NCBI GenBank assembly: GCA_031292735.1
Contig: JARLGP010000003.1
Coordinates: 12,599 to 76,598, forward strand
Length of the DNA: 64,000 nucleotides
Source of the DNA: Holophaga sp.
GTDB taxonomy: Bacteria; Acidobacteriota; Holophagae; Holophagales; Holophagaceae
Reading direction: 5' to 3'
Below the pieces are notes generated by a model, which saw only the letters and a list, made by a program, of their open reading frames with translations, was not told the origin of the DNA and did no database searches. This document shows positions 45,929 through 54,712 of the stretch, piece by piece; within the stretch, counting starts at the first letter, position 1, and the number at the start of each line of letters is the position of its first letter. The position numbers and the translations under genes are program-made.

Positions 45929-47032
45929 ATGTCCGTGCGGATCTGGGTATCACTGGCCATCCTGGCGGCCGCGCTTGGGTGCGGAGCGCGAAACACCTCG
46001 CAACCCGAACCCGTCCGCTGGGTCCGGGTTGCGTTTCCGGAAGTGAAACAGCAGCCGGAGTCCTATCCTTTGAGCGGGACGGTGGTGCCGCAGGGGGCTG
46101 CCCAGACGCTTTCTTTCCTGGTTCCGGGCCGGGTGGTGAAGGTGGGGCCCCGGGAAGGGGAATGCATCCGGAAGGGGCAGGTGCTGGCCAACCTTGACCC
46201 GATCAGCTATGCCGCCGGCCTGCAGGCGGCGGCCGCCCAGGCCCGGTCGGCCCAGGCGGCCGCTGCCCGCGCCCATGATGAATTCCAGCGGATGAATATC
46301 ATCCATGACCGGCAGAGTCTGGCCGACAATGACTTCCTGAAATTCCAACTGGCAGACCAGGCTGCGCGGGAACAGCTGGTCCAGGCCCAGGCCAATGAAC
46401 AGGTCGTCCGCAAATCCCTTTCCGACACCAGCCTGAGGACGCTTGTGGGGGGCGTGGTCACGCGCCGCTCGGTGGAGCCGGGTGTCATGGTCGCCGCTGG
46501 GCAGCCGGCCTTCGAGATCGCCCAACTGGATCCGGTGGAAATCCAGATCGGAATCCCCGAGAACCTGGTCGGCGCCCTGAAGGTCGGCCAGCGGGCGACC
46601 GTGACCCTGTCAGCGTTGCCCACTGCCAAGTTCGAAGGCAAGCTGCGGGTGATCAACGCAGCCGTGGATCCCGGCAGCCGGACCTACATGGCCCGCATCA
46701 CCGTCAAGAATCCCGAGGGCGTCCTTCATCTGGGCATGATTGCCGAGGCTCGGATCCAGGGGAGCCGCCAGGAGCGCATGGTGCTCGTCCCCTACGACGC
46801 GATCGTCAAGGATCCCCAGGGGGCCGCGATGGTGTTCGAGTTCCGGCCCGGCGAGAAACGCGTGGTGGCTCGCCGGGTCACCCTGGGAGCGCTGGAGGGC
46901 AAGCTGGTCCAGGTGCGATCAGGCGTCGATCCTGAAACGCAGCTGGTGGTGGCCGGCCAGCACTACCTGCGGGACGGTGCTTCAGCACAGGTTGAGACCA
47001 CGAACGCACCGACCCGGACTGGAGCGAACTGA
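45929..47032 (+). CDS. RND efflux periplasmic adaptor (membrane fusion protein)
   Basis: 367 residues. The ATG at 45929 is chosen because AGGGAGAGG lies before it and it starts a lipoprotein signal (ILAAALGC). The layout is that of an HlyD/AcrA adaptor: a biotinyl-lipoyl half (QTLSFLVPGRVVKVGPREGE), a helical hairpin (about 95-165, Ala/Gln rich), the other lipoyl half (LRTLVGGVVTRRSVEPGVMV), a beta-barrel and a membrane-proximal domain. It links the inner-membrane pump and the outer-membrane channel. The next gene begins 4 bases after the stop. Confidence 0.92.
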   Translation: MSVRIWVSLAILAAALGCGARNTSQPEPVRWVRVAFPEVKQQPESYPLSGTVVPQGAAQTLSFLVPGRVVKVGPREGECIRKGQVLANLDPISYAAGLQAAAAQARSAQAAAARAHDEFQRMNIIHDRQSLADNDFLKFQLADQAAREQLVQAQANEQVVRKSLSDTSLRTLVGGVVTRRSVEPGVMVAAGQPAFEIAQLDPVEIQIGIPENLVGALKVGQRATVTLSALPTAKFEGKLRVINAAVDPGSRTYMARITVKNPEGVLHLGMIAEARIQGSRQERMVLVPYDAIVKDPQGAAMVFEFRPGEKRVVARRVTLGALEGKLVQVRSGVDPETQLVVAGQHYLRDGASAQVETTNAPTRTGAN

Positions 47033-47035
47033 GCC

Positions 47036-50000
47036 ATGAAACGCGCCATCCAGTTCTTCCTGAGGTATCCCGTCGTCACCCTGGTGGTGGCCGCCCTGGC
47101 CGCCGTTGTGGGCCTCCATGCCTTGCTGCATATGCCCAGGATGGAGGATCCCAGCATCACCAACCGGACCGGATTGGTGATCGCCGCCTATCCGGGGGCG
47201 ACGACCGAGCAGGTCGAGCAGCAGGTCACCCGGCCCATCGAGTCGCACCTCTTCCAGTTCCCGGAAATCCGCAAGAGCAAGACCTTCGCCACCAGCCGCC
47301 CCGGACTGGTCATCCTCAATGTGGAGCTGGAAGATCACGTCCAGCAGCCCGATGTCTTCTGGGCCAAACTCCGGGCGGAACTGGAGCTGACCCGGGCCAC
47401 GGAACTTCCCCAAGGGGTCATGGGGCCGATGGTGGACTCCGAATTCGGGGAAACCGTGGCCATGCTCATCGCCATCCATGGCGACCGGTATGGCTATCGC
47501 GAGCTTCGCGACTATGCCGACCAGGTGAAAGACCAGCTGCGAGCCATCCGCCAGGTGGGCCGCATCGTCACCTACGGCCAGCAGGCAGAACAGATCTGGA
47601 TTACCGGCAACCCAGGCCGCCTGGCCCAGTTCCCGGAAGATCCCGCTCACGTCATCGCGGCTCTGAACCAGAGGAACACAGTGGCTCCGTCCGGAAGCCT
47701 GGAAACTGCTTCCGGTAAAATCCCCTTCCGGACCCCGGGCTTGTTCGACACCGAAGCGCAGATCCGGAACCTCATCATCGACGTGTCGCCGGGCGGTCAA
47801 CCTGTAAAGCTTGGAGACCTGGCCCAGGTCGAACGCCGCTACCAGGAGCCTGAAGACCTGGTCCGCTTCGACGGCCAGCCTTGCCTGCTGATCTCGGTGG
47901 AGATGCAGAAGGGCGAGAACATCGTGGACCTGGGGGCGAGTGTCGCCGACGCGCTGGCGCGGGTGCGGCGCCAGTTCCCCTCGGACCTCAAGCTCGATTT
48001 CATCGCCAACCAGCCCCAGGTGGTCGGTTCCCGGATGCATCACCTGGGCCTGGAATTCCTGCTGGCGATCGGGGCGGTCATCCTGGTGGCGGTGATTCTG
48101 CTCCCCATGCGGGTCGCGATCATCGCCGCGCTGGCGATTCCCGTGACGATGCTCGGCACCCTCGGCCTGCTCAACGCGATCGGCATCGAGCTGCACCAGG
48201 TTTCCATCGCCGCGCTCATCGTGGTGCTCGGCATCGTGGTGGATGACGCCATCGTCATCACCGACAATTACCTGGAACTTCTGGACCATGGGGTGCCGCG
48301 CGGCAGGGCCGCCTGGCGATCAGCGGCGGAGGTGTTCGTCCCCGTGCTCACGGCCACCCTGACGATCATCGCATCCTTCCTGCCCCTGTTGATTCTGAAT
48401 GGGGATGTGGGTGAGTTCATCCGGGCCCTGCCGATCACCGTGGCGCTGGCGTTGAGCGTCTCCTTCCTGGTGGCCATCTGCCTCACCCCCCTCCTGTGCC
48501 GCACGTTCATTCGGAAAGGCATCAAGGCCTCGGGCTCGCAGGCAGGGCTCAGCCTTCTGGACCGGATCCAGGCCTGGTACCGCAAGGCCATCGCCACGTT
48601 CATGCGCCACAAGGCCTGGGCCGTGGGAGTCGGCGCCCTGGCCATCGCCATCGGGGGAGGCCTCTTCGCCATCGTCCCGGAACAGTTCTTTCCCAGCGCG
48701 GAACGGAACCAGTTCGTCATCGACCTCTGGATGCCCGAGGGCACCAAGTTCGAAGCGACCCGGGGAGTGTTCCAAAGGATCGAGCAGCACCTGCGCGGGA
48801 TCACCGAGGTGGACCATTTCGCCACGTTCGTCGGGGACAGCGCCCCGCGCTTCTACTACAACGTCGACCCGCAGCAGTCAGATGCCGCCTACGGGCAGAT
48901 GGTCGTCAATACCAAGGACGAGAAGAAGACCGAAGCCTTGGTGGGCCGGCTCCAGGTCGAGCTGGCTGAAGTCGCACCCGAAGGCCTGGTGATCGTCAAG
49001 GAACTCCAGCAGGGGGACGTCATGGAGGCGCCGGTGGAGTTCCGGGTGGCGGGGGCGGACCTCGAAAGCGTGAAAGTCGTTGGGCGCCAGGTGGAGGACA
49101 TCCTGCTCGGCCTGCCTGAATCCCGGTTCGTCCATACGGACCATTTCAATGATTCCCCGATCGTGAACGTGAATGTCAACCCAGAGCTGGCCAACCGGCT
49201 CGGCCTGAGCCATGCGGGCATCGCCGAACTGCTCGCCGGAGGACTGGATGGCGCCCCCGTCAGCACCTTCTGGGAAGGCGACCGGGCGGTGCCGGTGCTG
49301 TTGCGGATCGATGCCCCCCATCGCGGGAGTTACGGGGATGTCCGGGGCACCAGCCTCACCTCTCCCCTTTCCCAGGGGAACTTGCCCCTGGGTGCCGTGG
49401 CCACCCTGAATCCGGGATGGCAACCCAGCCGGCTGGTGCGCAGGAACGGCATGCCGACGCTCACCGTGCGCAGCTTCGTGAAGCCGGGAAGCTGGGCTTC
49501 GGACCTTCAGGCCAAAGCGGAAGACCAGGTTTCCCGGCTGCCCCTGCCTCCCGGGGTCCACATCGAGCAGGGCGGAGAGTTCGAAAACCAGGGAGAATCT
49601 TTCCCCTCGATGGTCGTCGCGCTCGGCATCAGCCTGCTGGCCATTTTCCTGGTCCTGCTGGTCCAGTTCCGGAACCTGGCGGAGCCTCTGATCATCATGA
49701 CCTCCATCCCCCTGTCCATCTTCGGGGCCATGCTCGGGCTGGTGGTGACGGGCAACCCCTTCGGCTTCACCGCCTTCATCGGGATGATCAGTCTGTGCGG
49801 CATCGTGGTCCGCAACGCCATCATCCTGGTGGACTACATCAAGGAACGGCGCCGGGCGGGAATCGCCATCGCCGAGGCGGCCATGGAAGCCGGAGCCCGG
49901 CGGCTGCGCCCCATCTTCCTCACCACCATGGCCGCGGCCATGGGGGTCCTGCCCATGATTCTTTCCGGCTCGAAGCTGTGGAGCCCTCTGGCCAGCGTCA

Positions 50001-51415
50001 TTGCGGTGGGCCTCATCTTCTCCATGATCTTCACCCTGCTGGTCGTGCCGGTCATCTATGTCATCGTCATGGAACGGAAATGGAAGAGGATCCGGCCCGT
50101 CCTGGCGATCCTGGGCCTTGCGCTGGCTCCCAGTGCCCGGAGCGCCGAACCGCTCACCCTCCAGCAGTGCCTGCGGATGGCCAGCGAACGGAGTTCCGCC
50201 ACGCTCATTGCCGAGGCCAAGGTGGAGGAGAACCACCAGAAAGTGAAGGCGGCCCGCACGGACTACCTGCCTCAGCTGACGGCTGACTGGAACCTGAGCC
50301 ACACCACCACCCAGGGCCTCATCACCATTCCGGCCGGAGGGCTTGGAAACCTCGCAGGCACGGGCCCCCTTCCCACCCAAAACGTCAGCCTGGACCAGGG
50401 TTCGAACAACCTTTCCTTCGCCAACCTCACCTTCGGGCAGCCGCTGACCCAGCTCTGGAAGATCCGGCAAAGCGACCTCGCGGCACAGCAGGACCTGAAA
50501 TCGGCCCGGGCTGATTTGGACAAGGCCCGAAGCGAGATCCGCCTGGCTGTCCAGCAAGCCTATTTCGGGATCCTCATCGCCCGGCAGCAGCAGATCGCGG
50601 CCCATGCGGAATGCGAGGCGGTGGCGGCGGCCCAGCAGGAAAGCCACGCGGCGGTCCAGGCCGGCAATGCCCTGCAGGTCCTCAATCTGGGCTCAAGGGC
50701 CGGGCTGCTCCAGGCCCGGCAGAAGGTGATCGCCGCCAGACACGAGGAAGCCAACCTCACCGGGGAGCTGAAAGACCTGATCGGTTTCCGGCGTGATGAA
50801 CCGATCGAGCTCTCTCCGGTGGACCTCCCGCCTCCGATCGTTCCGCCTTTGGAAGCGGAGGTGGACACGATGCTCCGGGACAACCCCGCCGTCCGTTCCG
50901 CGCAAGCGCTGCAGGAGAAATCCCTCGACGGGATCCGCCTGGCCAGGCTGGACTATGTGCCCGATGTGGGCGCCTTCGTGAAATACACCAATCAGAGTGG
51001 CGTCCCCTTCCTGAAAAGCGACTTTGTCAGCGTCGGGATCCAGGCATCATGGACCCTTTTCGACTGGGGGAAACGAAGCCATGTCATCAGCCAGCGCATG
51101 GCCGAGTCGGCCGAAGCCAGGGAGAACCTCCGGCTGACCCAGAATCGCGTCCGCCTGGATACGGAAAAGGCCTATCGGAAACTGGAGGACGCCCAGTGGC
51201 TCCTCGAAGCCGCCGACCAGGCCGCGCAGTTCCAGTCGGAGACGTTGAGAATCGCCACGGACCAACGCGAAGCGGGCCTCATCTCACCGGCCAGGCTCGA
51301 CGAAGCCAAGGTCGCACTGGCCAAAGCGGAACTGGAGGCACTTCAGGCCCGCTTCGGCGTCTGCCTCGCTGGAGCTGAAATCGAACGGGCCCTCGGGAAA
51401 CCGCTCTCGAAATAG
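47036..51415 (+). CDS. RND pump fused to a TolC-type outer-membrane channel
   Basis: 1459 residues. Residues 1 to about 1012 are a complete HAE-1-type RND permease with two periplasmic porter regions: N-terminal RAIQFFLRYPVVTLVVAALA, TM4 proton-relay Asp-Asp (VLGIVVDDAIVITDN), and a final helix IFTLLVVPVIYVIVM. Residues about 1040-1459 are an OEP/TolC channel (LTLQQCLRMASERSSATLIA, helical repeats to AGAEIERALGKPLSK). At the junction the cytoplasmic end ERKWKRIR runs straight into VLAILGLALAPSARSA, an ideal signal peptide, so signal peptidase may split the polyprotein. An internal start at Met1012 is another option. Similar pump-channel fusions are known among metal RND pumps of Bacteroidetes. 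Confidence 0.9.
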   Translation: MKRAIQFFLRYPVVTLVVAALAAVVGLHALLHMPRMEDPSITNRTGLVIAAYPGATTEQVEQQVTRPIESHLFQFPEIRKSKTFATSRPGLVILNVELEDHVQQPDVFWAKLRAELELTRATELPQGVMGPMVDSEFGETVAMLIAIHGDRYGYRELRDYADQVKDQLRAIRQVGRIVTYGQQAEQIWITGNPGRLAQFPEDPAHVIAALNQRNTVAPSGSLETASGKIPFRTPGLFDTEAQIRNLIIDVSPGGQPVKLGDLAQVERRYQEPEDLVRFDGQPCLLISVEMQKGENIVDLGASVADALARVRRQFPSDLKLDFIANQPQVVGSRMHHLGLEFLLAIGAVILVAVILLPMRVAIIAALAIPVTMLGTLGLLNAIGIELHQVSIAALIVVLGIVVDDAIVITDNYLELLDHGVPRGRAAWRSAAEVFVPVLTATLTIIASFLPLLILNGDVGEFIRALPITVALALSVSFLVAICLTPLLCRTFIRKGIKASGSQAGLSLLDRIQAWYRKAIATFMRHKAWAVGVGALAIAIGGGLFAIVPEQFFPSAERNQFVIDLWMPEGTKFEATRGVFQRIEQHLRGITEVDHFATFVGDSAPRFYYNVDPQQSDAAYGQMVVNTKDEKKTEALVGRLQVELAEVAPEGLVIVKELQQGDVMEAPVEFRVAGADLESVKVVGRQVEDILLGLPESRFVHTDHFNDSPIVNVNVNPELANRLGLSHAGIAELLAGGLDGAPVSTFWEGDRAVPVLLRIDAPHRGSYGDVRGTSLTSPLSQGNLPLGAVATLNPGWQPSRLVRRNGMPTLTVRSFVKPGSWASDLQAKAEDQVSRLPLPPGVHIEQGGEFENQGESFPSMVVALGISLLAIFLVLLVQFRNLAEPLIIMTSIPLSIFGAMLGLVVTGNPFGFTAFIGMISLCGIVVRNAIILVDYIKERRRAGIAIAEAAMEAGARRLRPIFLTTMAAAMGVLPMILSGSKLWSPLASVIAVGLIFSMIFTLLVVPVIYVIVMERKWKRIRPVLAILGLALAPSARSAEPLTLQQCLRMASERSSATLIAEAKVEENHQKVKAARTDYLPQLTADWNLSHTTTQGLITIPAGGLGNLAGTGPLPTQNVSLDQGSNNLSFANLTFGQPLTQLWKIRQSDLAAQQDLKSARADLDKARSEIRLAVQQAYFGILIARQQQIAAHAECEAVAAAQQESHAAVQAGNALQVLNLGSRAGLLQARQKVIAARHEEANLTGELKDLIGFRRDEPIELSPVDLPPPIVPPLEAEVDTMLRDNPAVRSAQALQEKSLDGIRLARLDYVPDVGAFVKYTNQSGVPFLKSDFVSVGIQASWTLFDWGKRSHVISQRMAESAEARENLRLTQNRVRLDTEKAYRKLEDAQWLLEAADQAAQFQSETLRIATDQREAGLISPARLDEAKVALAKAELEALQARFGVCLAGAEIERALGKPLSK

Positions 51416-51501
51416 GCAGGTACAAACGTCATAGGGTCATGATTTGATTCAAGCTGAAGCCATTGACGGAAAGACTCCCTGAAAGGTTTGATCTCACGAA
51501 T

Positions 51502-53241
51502 ATGTTAAGAAGAACCACCCTTGCAGCAACTGTCAAAATCCCTGGCCGCCGGCGTCTAGGCTGGGAGACCCTGGTGTGGACCGGCCTCCTGGCCATGGCA
51601 TTGTTTTTCATGGGGCTCCGGGACCACACCCTCTGGGATTACCACGAACCCTATGTGGGCGGCATCATCCGGGAAATGACCACCAGCGGCAATTGGGTGG
51701 TTCCCACTTTGAACGGCCAGCCCTACCTGGAAAAGCCCCCGCTCTTCTATGCCATGGGGGCGCTCTGCTGCCACGTCTTCCACTCCTTCCATCCCTGGGT
51801 GCTGCGCCTGCCCTCCGCTTTGCTGGCCATGGCCACGGTGGTCTGGGCCGCCTTTCTGGGCTGGCGGCTGAGCTCAGCCCGGGCGGCGGCTTGGGCCGGG
51901 TTCATGGTGGCCACCAACGACATCTTTTTCGAGGTGGGGCACATGGCCGTGGTGGACATGACCCTCACCGCGACCGTGACCTTCGCCATGGGCTTCGCTT
52001 TCCTGGCCATCGTCGAGCGGCCCTACCAGGCCCGCTGGGTACCTTGGTTCTGGGTGAGCCTTGGCTTCACCTTCCTGGCCAAGGGCGTCTTCGGCCCCGT
52101 CCTGGTGGTGGCCCCCATCGGAGTGGTGTTCGCCCTGCAGCGGGACCGGAAGCTCATCTCGGACTTCACCCGTCCCAACTGGGGCATGGCCGCAGCCCTG
52201 CTGCTGTTCCTGGCCTGGGTGGTGCCCCTTGCGATGATGGGCGGCAAGGAATACCTGGTGGAGGTGTTCCTGCGCAACACCGCGGGCCGTTTTTTCGCCG
52301 ACCCCAACCTGGTCCCTCGCACCGGCCGGCTCGGCGAGCATGTTGAACCGTTTTATTTTTATTTCCTGCGTACCCCCGCTGGCCTCCTGCCCTGGGCGGC
52401 CATCTGGATCGGCGGCCTGATGGCTTCGCTCCCCTTGCTGCGCACCAGGACCCGCGAGCCCCGCAAGACCTTCCTGCCCATCATGTTCATCCTGGACTTG
52501 GTGTTGCTCACGGCGTCAGCGGCCAAACGCATGGTCTACATCCTCCCCATCCTGCCCATCACCCTGGTCCACGCTTCCATCTGGCTTGATCTGCAGATGC
52601 CCAAGGGGCGGGCCCGGGCGAAGGGAGCCGGGTTGCGCGTCCTGTGGATCACGGTCGGGTTGGTCGGTTTCCTGGGCGTCGCGCTCCCCTGGTTCGTGGT
52701 CGTGCAGGCACGCCTGCACGCAGGCCTGGCCCTGTCCCTTTCGGCCCTTTCCGCCGCGATGAGCGCAGGGGCCGTTGTGATGCTGGTGCAGCGGCGGCTG
52801 CCCAGGGTGCTGGACGTGACCATGGCCCAATGGACGATCTTCCTGATCTTCTTCATGGCTGTTGGGGTGCCTGCGCTGGATCGGGAGTGGCGGCCCATCC
52901 TGGTGCCCTTCGCCATCGCCCACCAGTTGGAGGGCCAGGGCGCCAGGGTCTATGAAGGGCGTCTCACGGAAACCCAGCTGGGCTATGCCAGCCTGGAGTT
53001 CCAGCATGTCCTGCCCCCGGTCGCCACGCCCGACGCGGTCCGGGCGGCGCTGGCATCCCCGGTGCCGGTGGCGCTTCTCCTTGAGCCGACCCTTTACTGG
53101 AAGTACGATATCAAACCCCGATCCTTCCCGGCGCAGGAAGTCCCACTGGAGGCGTTCCAGATCCGGGAACTTGCCCACCGCACCCCGGTTCTCCTGCTGA
53201 ATGCCCGGGCCGGGGAGCTGTACCAGCAATCAAACAAATAG
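51502..53241 (+). CDS. ArnT-like family 39 glycosyltransferase
   Basis: 579 residues from the ATG at 51502; a TTG at 51463 would add 13 residues. About 12 membrane helices are present. The GT39 catalytic loop is seen after the first helix, HTLWDYHEPYVGGIIREM with the Asp-Tyr-His-Glu motif, then GQPYLEKPPLFYAMGALCC. These lipid-linked-sugar transferases add sugar to protein or lipid A at the periplasmic face. The C-terminal part has a periplasmic domain ending in WKYDIKPRSFPAQEVPLEAF. Downstream genes are a FadL-type channel and a kinase. The acceptor (lipid A, protein or glycan) is not predictable. Confidence 0.85.
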   Translation: MLRRTTLAATVKIPGRRRLGWETLVWTGLLAMALFFMGLRDHTLWDYHEPYVGGIIREMTTSGNWVVPTLNGQPYLEKPPLFYAMGALCCHVFHSFHPWVLRLPSALLAMATVVWAAFLGWRLSSARAAAWAGFMVATNDIFFEVGHMAVVDMTLTATVTFAMGFAFLAIVERPYQARWVPWFWVSLGFTFLAKGVFGPVLVVAPIGVVFALQRDRKLISDFTRPNWGMAAALLLFLAWVVPLAMMGGKEYLVEVFLRNTAGRFFADPNLVPRTGRLGEHVEPFYFYFLRTPAGLLPWAAIWIGGLMASLPLLRTRTREPRKTFLPIMFILDLVLLTASAAKRMVYILPILPITLVHASIWLDLQMPKGRARAKGAGLRVLWITVGLVGFLGVALPWFVVVQARLHAGLALSLSALSAAMSAGAVVMLVQRRLPRVLDVTMAQWTIFLIFFMAVGVPALDREWRPILVPFAIAHQLEGQGARVYEGRLTETQLGYASLEFQHVLPPVATPDAVRAALASPVPVALLLEPTLYWKYDIKPRSFPAQEVPLEAFQIRELAHRTPVLLLNARAGELYQQSNK

Positions 53242-53298
53242 GATGAACCCGTTGGTTCCTGGGATGATGAGGGTTTCCAGACTTTGTTTGGACCACCC

Positions 53299-54711
53299 AT
53301 GACCCGTCGTCGTATCGTATCGCATTTGCTGTTTTGGATGACAGCGATGGTTCCCCTGGGCCTGGGCGCCCAGTCGCCCCTCGGCAACCTGATCACCGGC
53401 CAGTCCCGCACCGGCCTCACCGTCGAAGGTGCCGGGGCCCGGGCCCTGGGCATGGGGGGAGCCTTCATCGCCGTAGCGGACGATGCCACCGCGGCGACCT
53501 TCAATCCCGCCGGGTTGGCCCAACTGCTGAAACCGGAACTCAGCTTCGTGGGCCAAGGCCTCGATCGCCGGGTTTCCTACGAGGAGTTCCAGACCACCAC
53601 CAAAGGCAAGCAACTGGGGGTGAGCGATTCCCTCCTCGGTCACGATCACTTCGATCCGTTGCTGCTGTCCGCCATGGTTCCGCTGCGGCTGGCCGGCCGC
53701 AACCTCGCCATCCAGCTCTCCGCCCAACGGGCCTACACCATGGGAGAGGGGGATTCCAGGCACGTGGTGGAGACCCCTTTGTCTTCCGGAGGCAAGGGGG
53801 CCAACCTGGACCAGTCCATCCAGCAGTCCGGACAGGTGGATTTATATTCGCTGTCCATGGCCTACGAATGTTCCCAGCGCATCCTGCTGGGCCTCACCTT
53901 CAACCAATGGCGAGGACGCTGGGATCTGGATACCGTCAGCCAGGAAACCAAGGCGGGCGTCAACAGCAGCCTCAGGTTCCGCCAGCAGAACCAGCTCAAC
54001 GGGCAGAATTTCACCCTGGGCCTGTTGTGGCGGTGGCCCGCCTGGAGCCTGGGCCTGGTGCATTCCACGGCGTTCCAGGGAAGCTACAGCTTCCAGACCC
54101 AGATCAACACCACCTTGCCGGTGCCAGGTTCCCTGGCCTCGTCCAGCGCTTCGGTGGGGCTCCACTGGCCGGAATCCACGGGGCTTGGATTGGCCTTCCG
54201 GGTGTCTGAAAAGCTCCTGGTCACCGCCGACATCGAACACACCGCCTGGTCTCGGGCCAGATTCGTGACCAGTGCGCCCAACCTGAATGGGCTCAATTTT
54301 TTCGACCTGTCGCAGGGAAGCCAGGGCCAGGACGCGACCGTTTTGCGCCTGGGCATGGAAAAGCTGTGGCTGAGCCCGAATGGGCTGCTGATTCCGTTCC
54401 GGCTGGGGGCGTCCCGGGAACCGCAGCCGGTGGTGGATCCGGTGACCGGGGACCAGCGGATCATGTACGGTTTGTCCCTGGGATCCGGCCTCAAGCGCGG
54501 GCGCTACACCTGGGACCTGGGCTACCGGTACGCCTGGGCAAAACGTCAGGCTTCACAATTCCTGGATTTGAATCAGGTCCTGGCGGGGACCCACACCTCC
54601 TCGGTCGGTATCGAGCGAACCACCGAGCAGCGCCTGGAAATGACCTTCATCATGCAGTTCGAACGTGAGCGGGTGGACCGGATGCTCAACTACCTGTTCG
54701 TGGGGGACTGA
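53299..54711 (+). CDS. FadL/OmpP1-type outer-membrane protein
   Basis: 470 residues, start at 53299, with a Sec signal (VSHLLFWMTAMVPLGLGAQS). The N-terminal hatch motif of the family is clear: GARALGMGGAFIAVADDATA then TFNPAGLAQL. The rest is a 14-stranded barrel-like series of amphipathic strands. FadL proteins admit fatty acids or other hydrophobic molecules through the outer membrane. The C terminus (MLNYLFVGD) lacks the usual terminal aromatic residue. It lies between the glycosyltransferase and a kinase whose start follows 1 base after its stop. Confidence 0.85.
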   Translation: MTRRRIVSHLLFWMTAMVPLGLGAQSPLGNLITGQSRTGLTVEGAGARALGMGGAFIAVADDATAATFNPAGLAQLLKPELSFVGQGLDRRVSYEEFQTTTKGKQLGVSDSLLGHDHFDPLLLSAMVPLRLAGRNLAIQLSAQRAYTMGEGDSRHVVETPLSSGGKGANLDQSIQQSGQVDLYSLSMAYECSQRILLGLTFNQWRGRWDLDTVSQETKAGVNSSLRFRQQNQLNGQNFTLGLLWRWPAWSLGLVHSTAFQGSYSFQTQINTTLPVPGSLASSSASVGLHWPESTGLGLAFRVSEKLLVTADIEHTAWSRARFVTSAPNLNGLNFFDLSQGSQGQDATVLRLGMEKLWLSPNGLLIPFRLGASREPQPVVDPVTGDQRIMYGLSLGSGLKRGRYTWDLGYRYAWAKRQASQFLDLNQVLAGTHTSSVGIERTTEQRLEMTFIMQFERERVDRMLNYLFVGD

Positions 54712-54712
54712 C

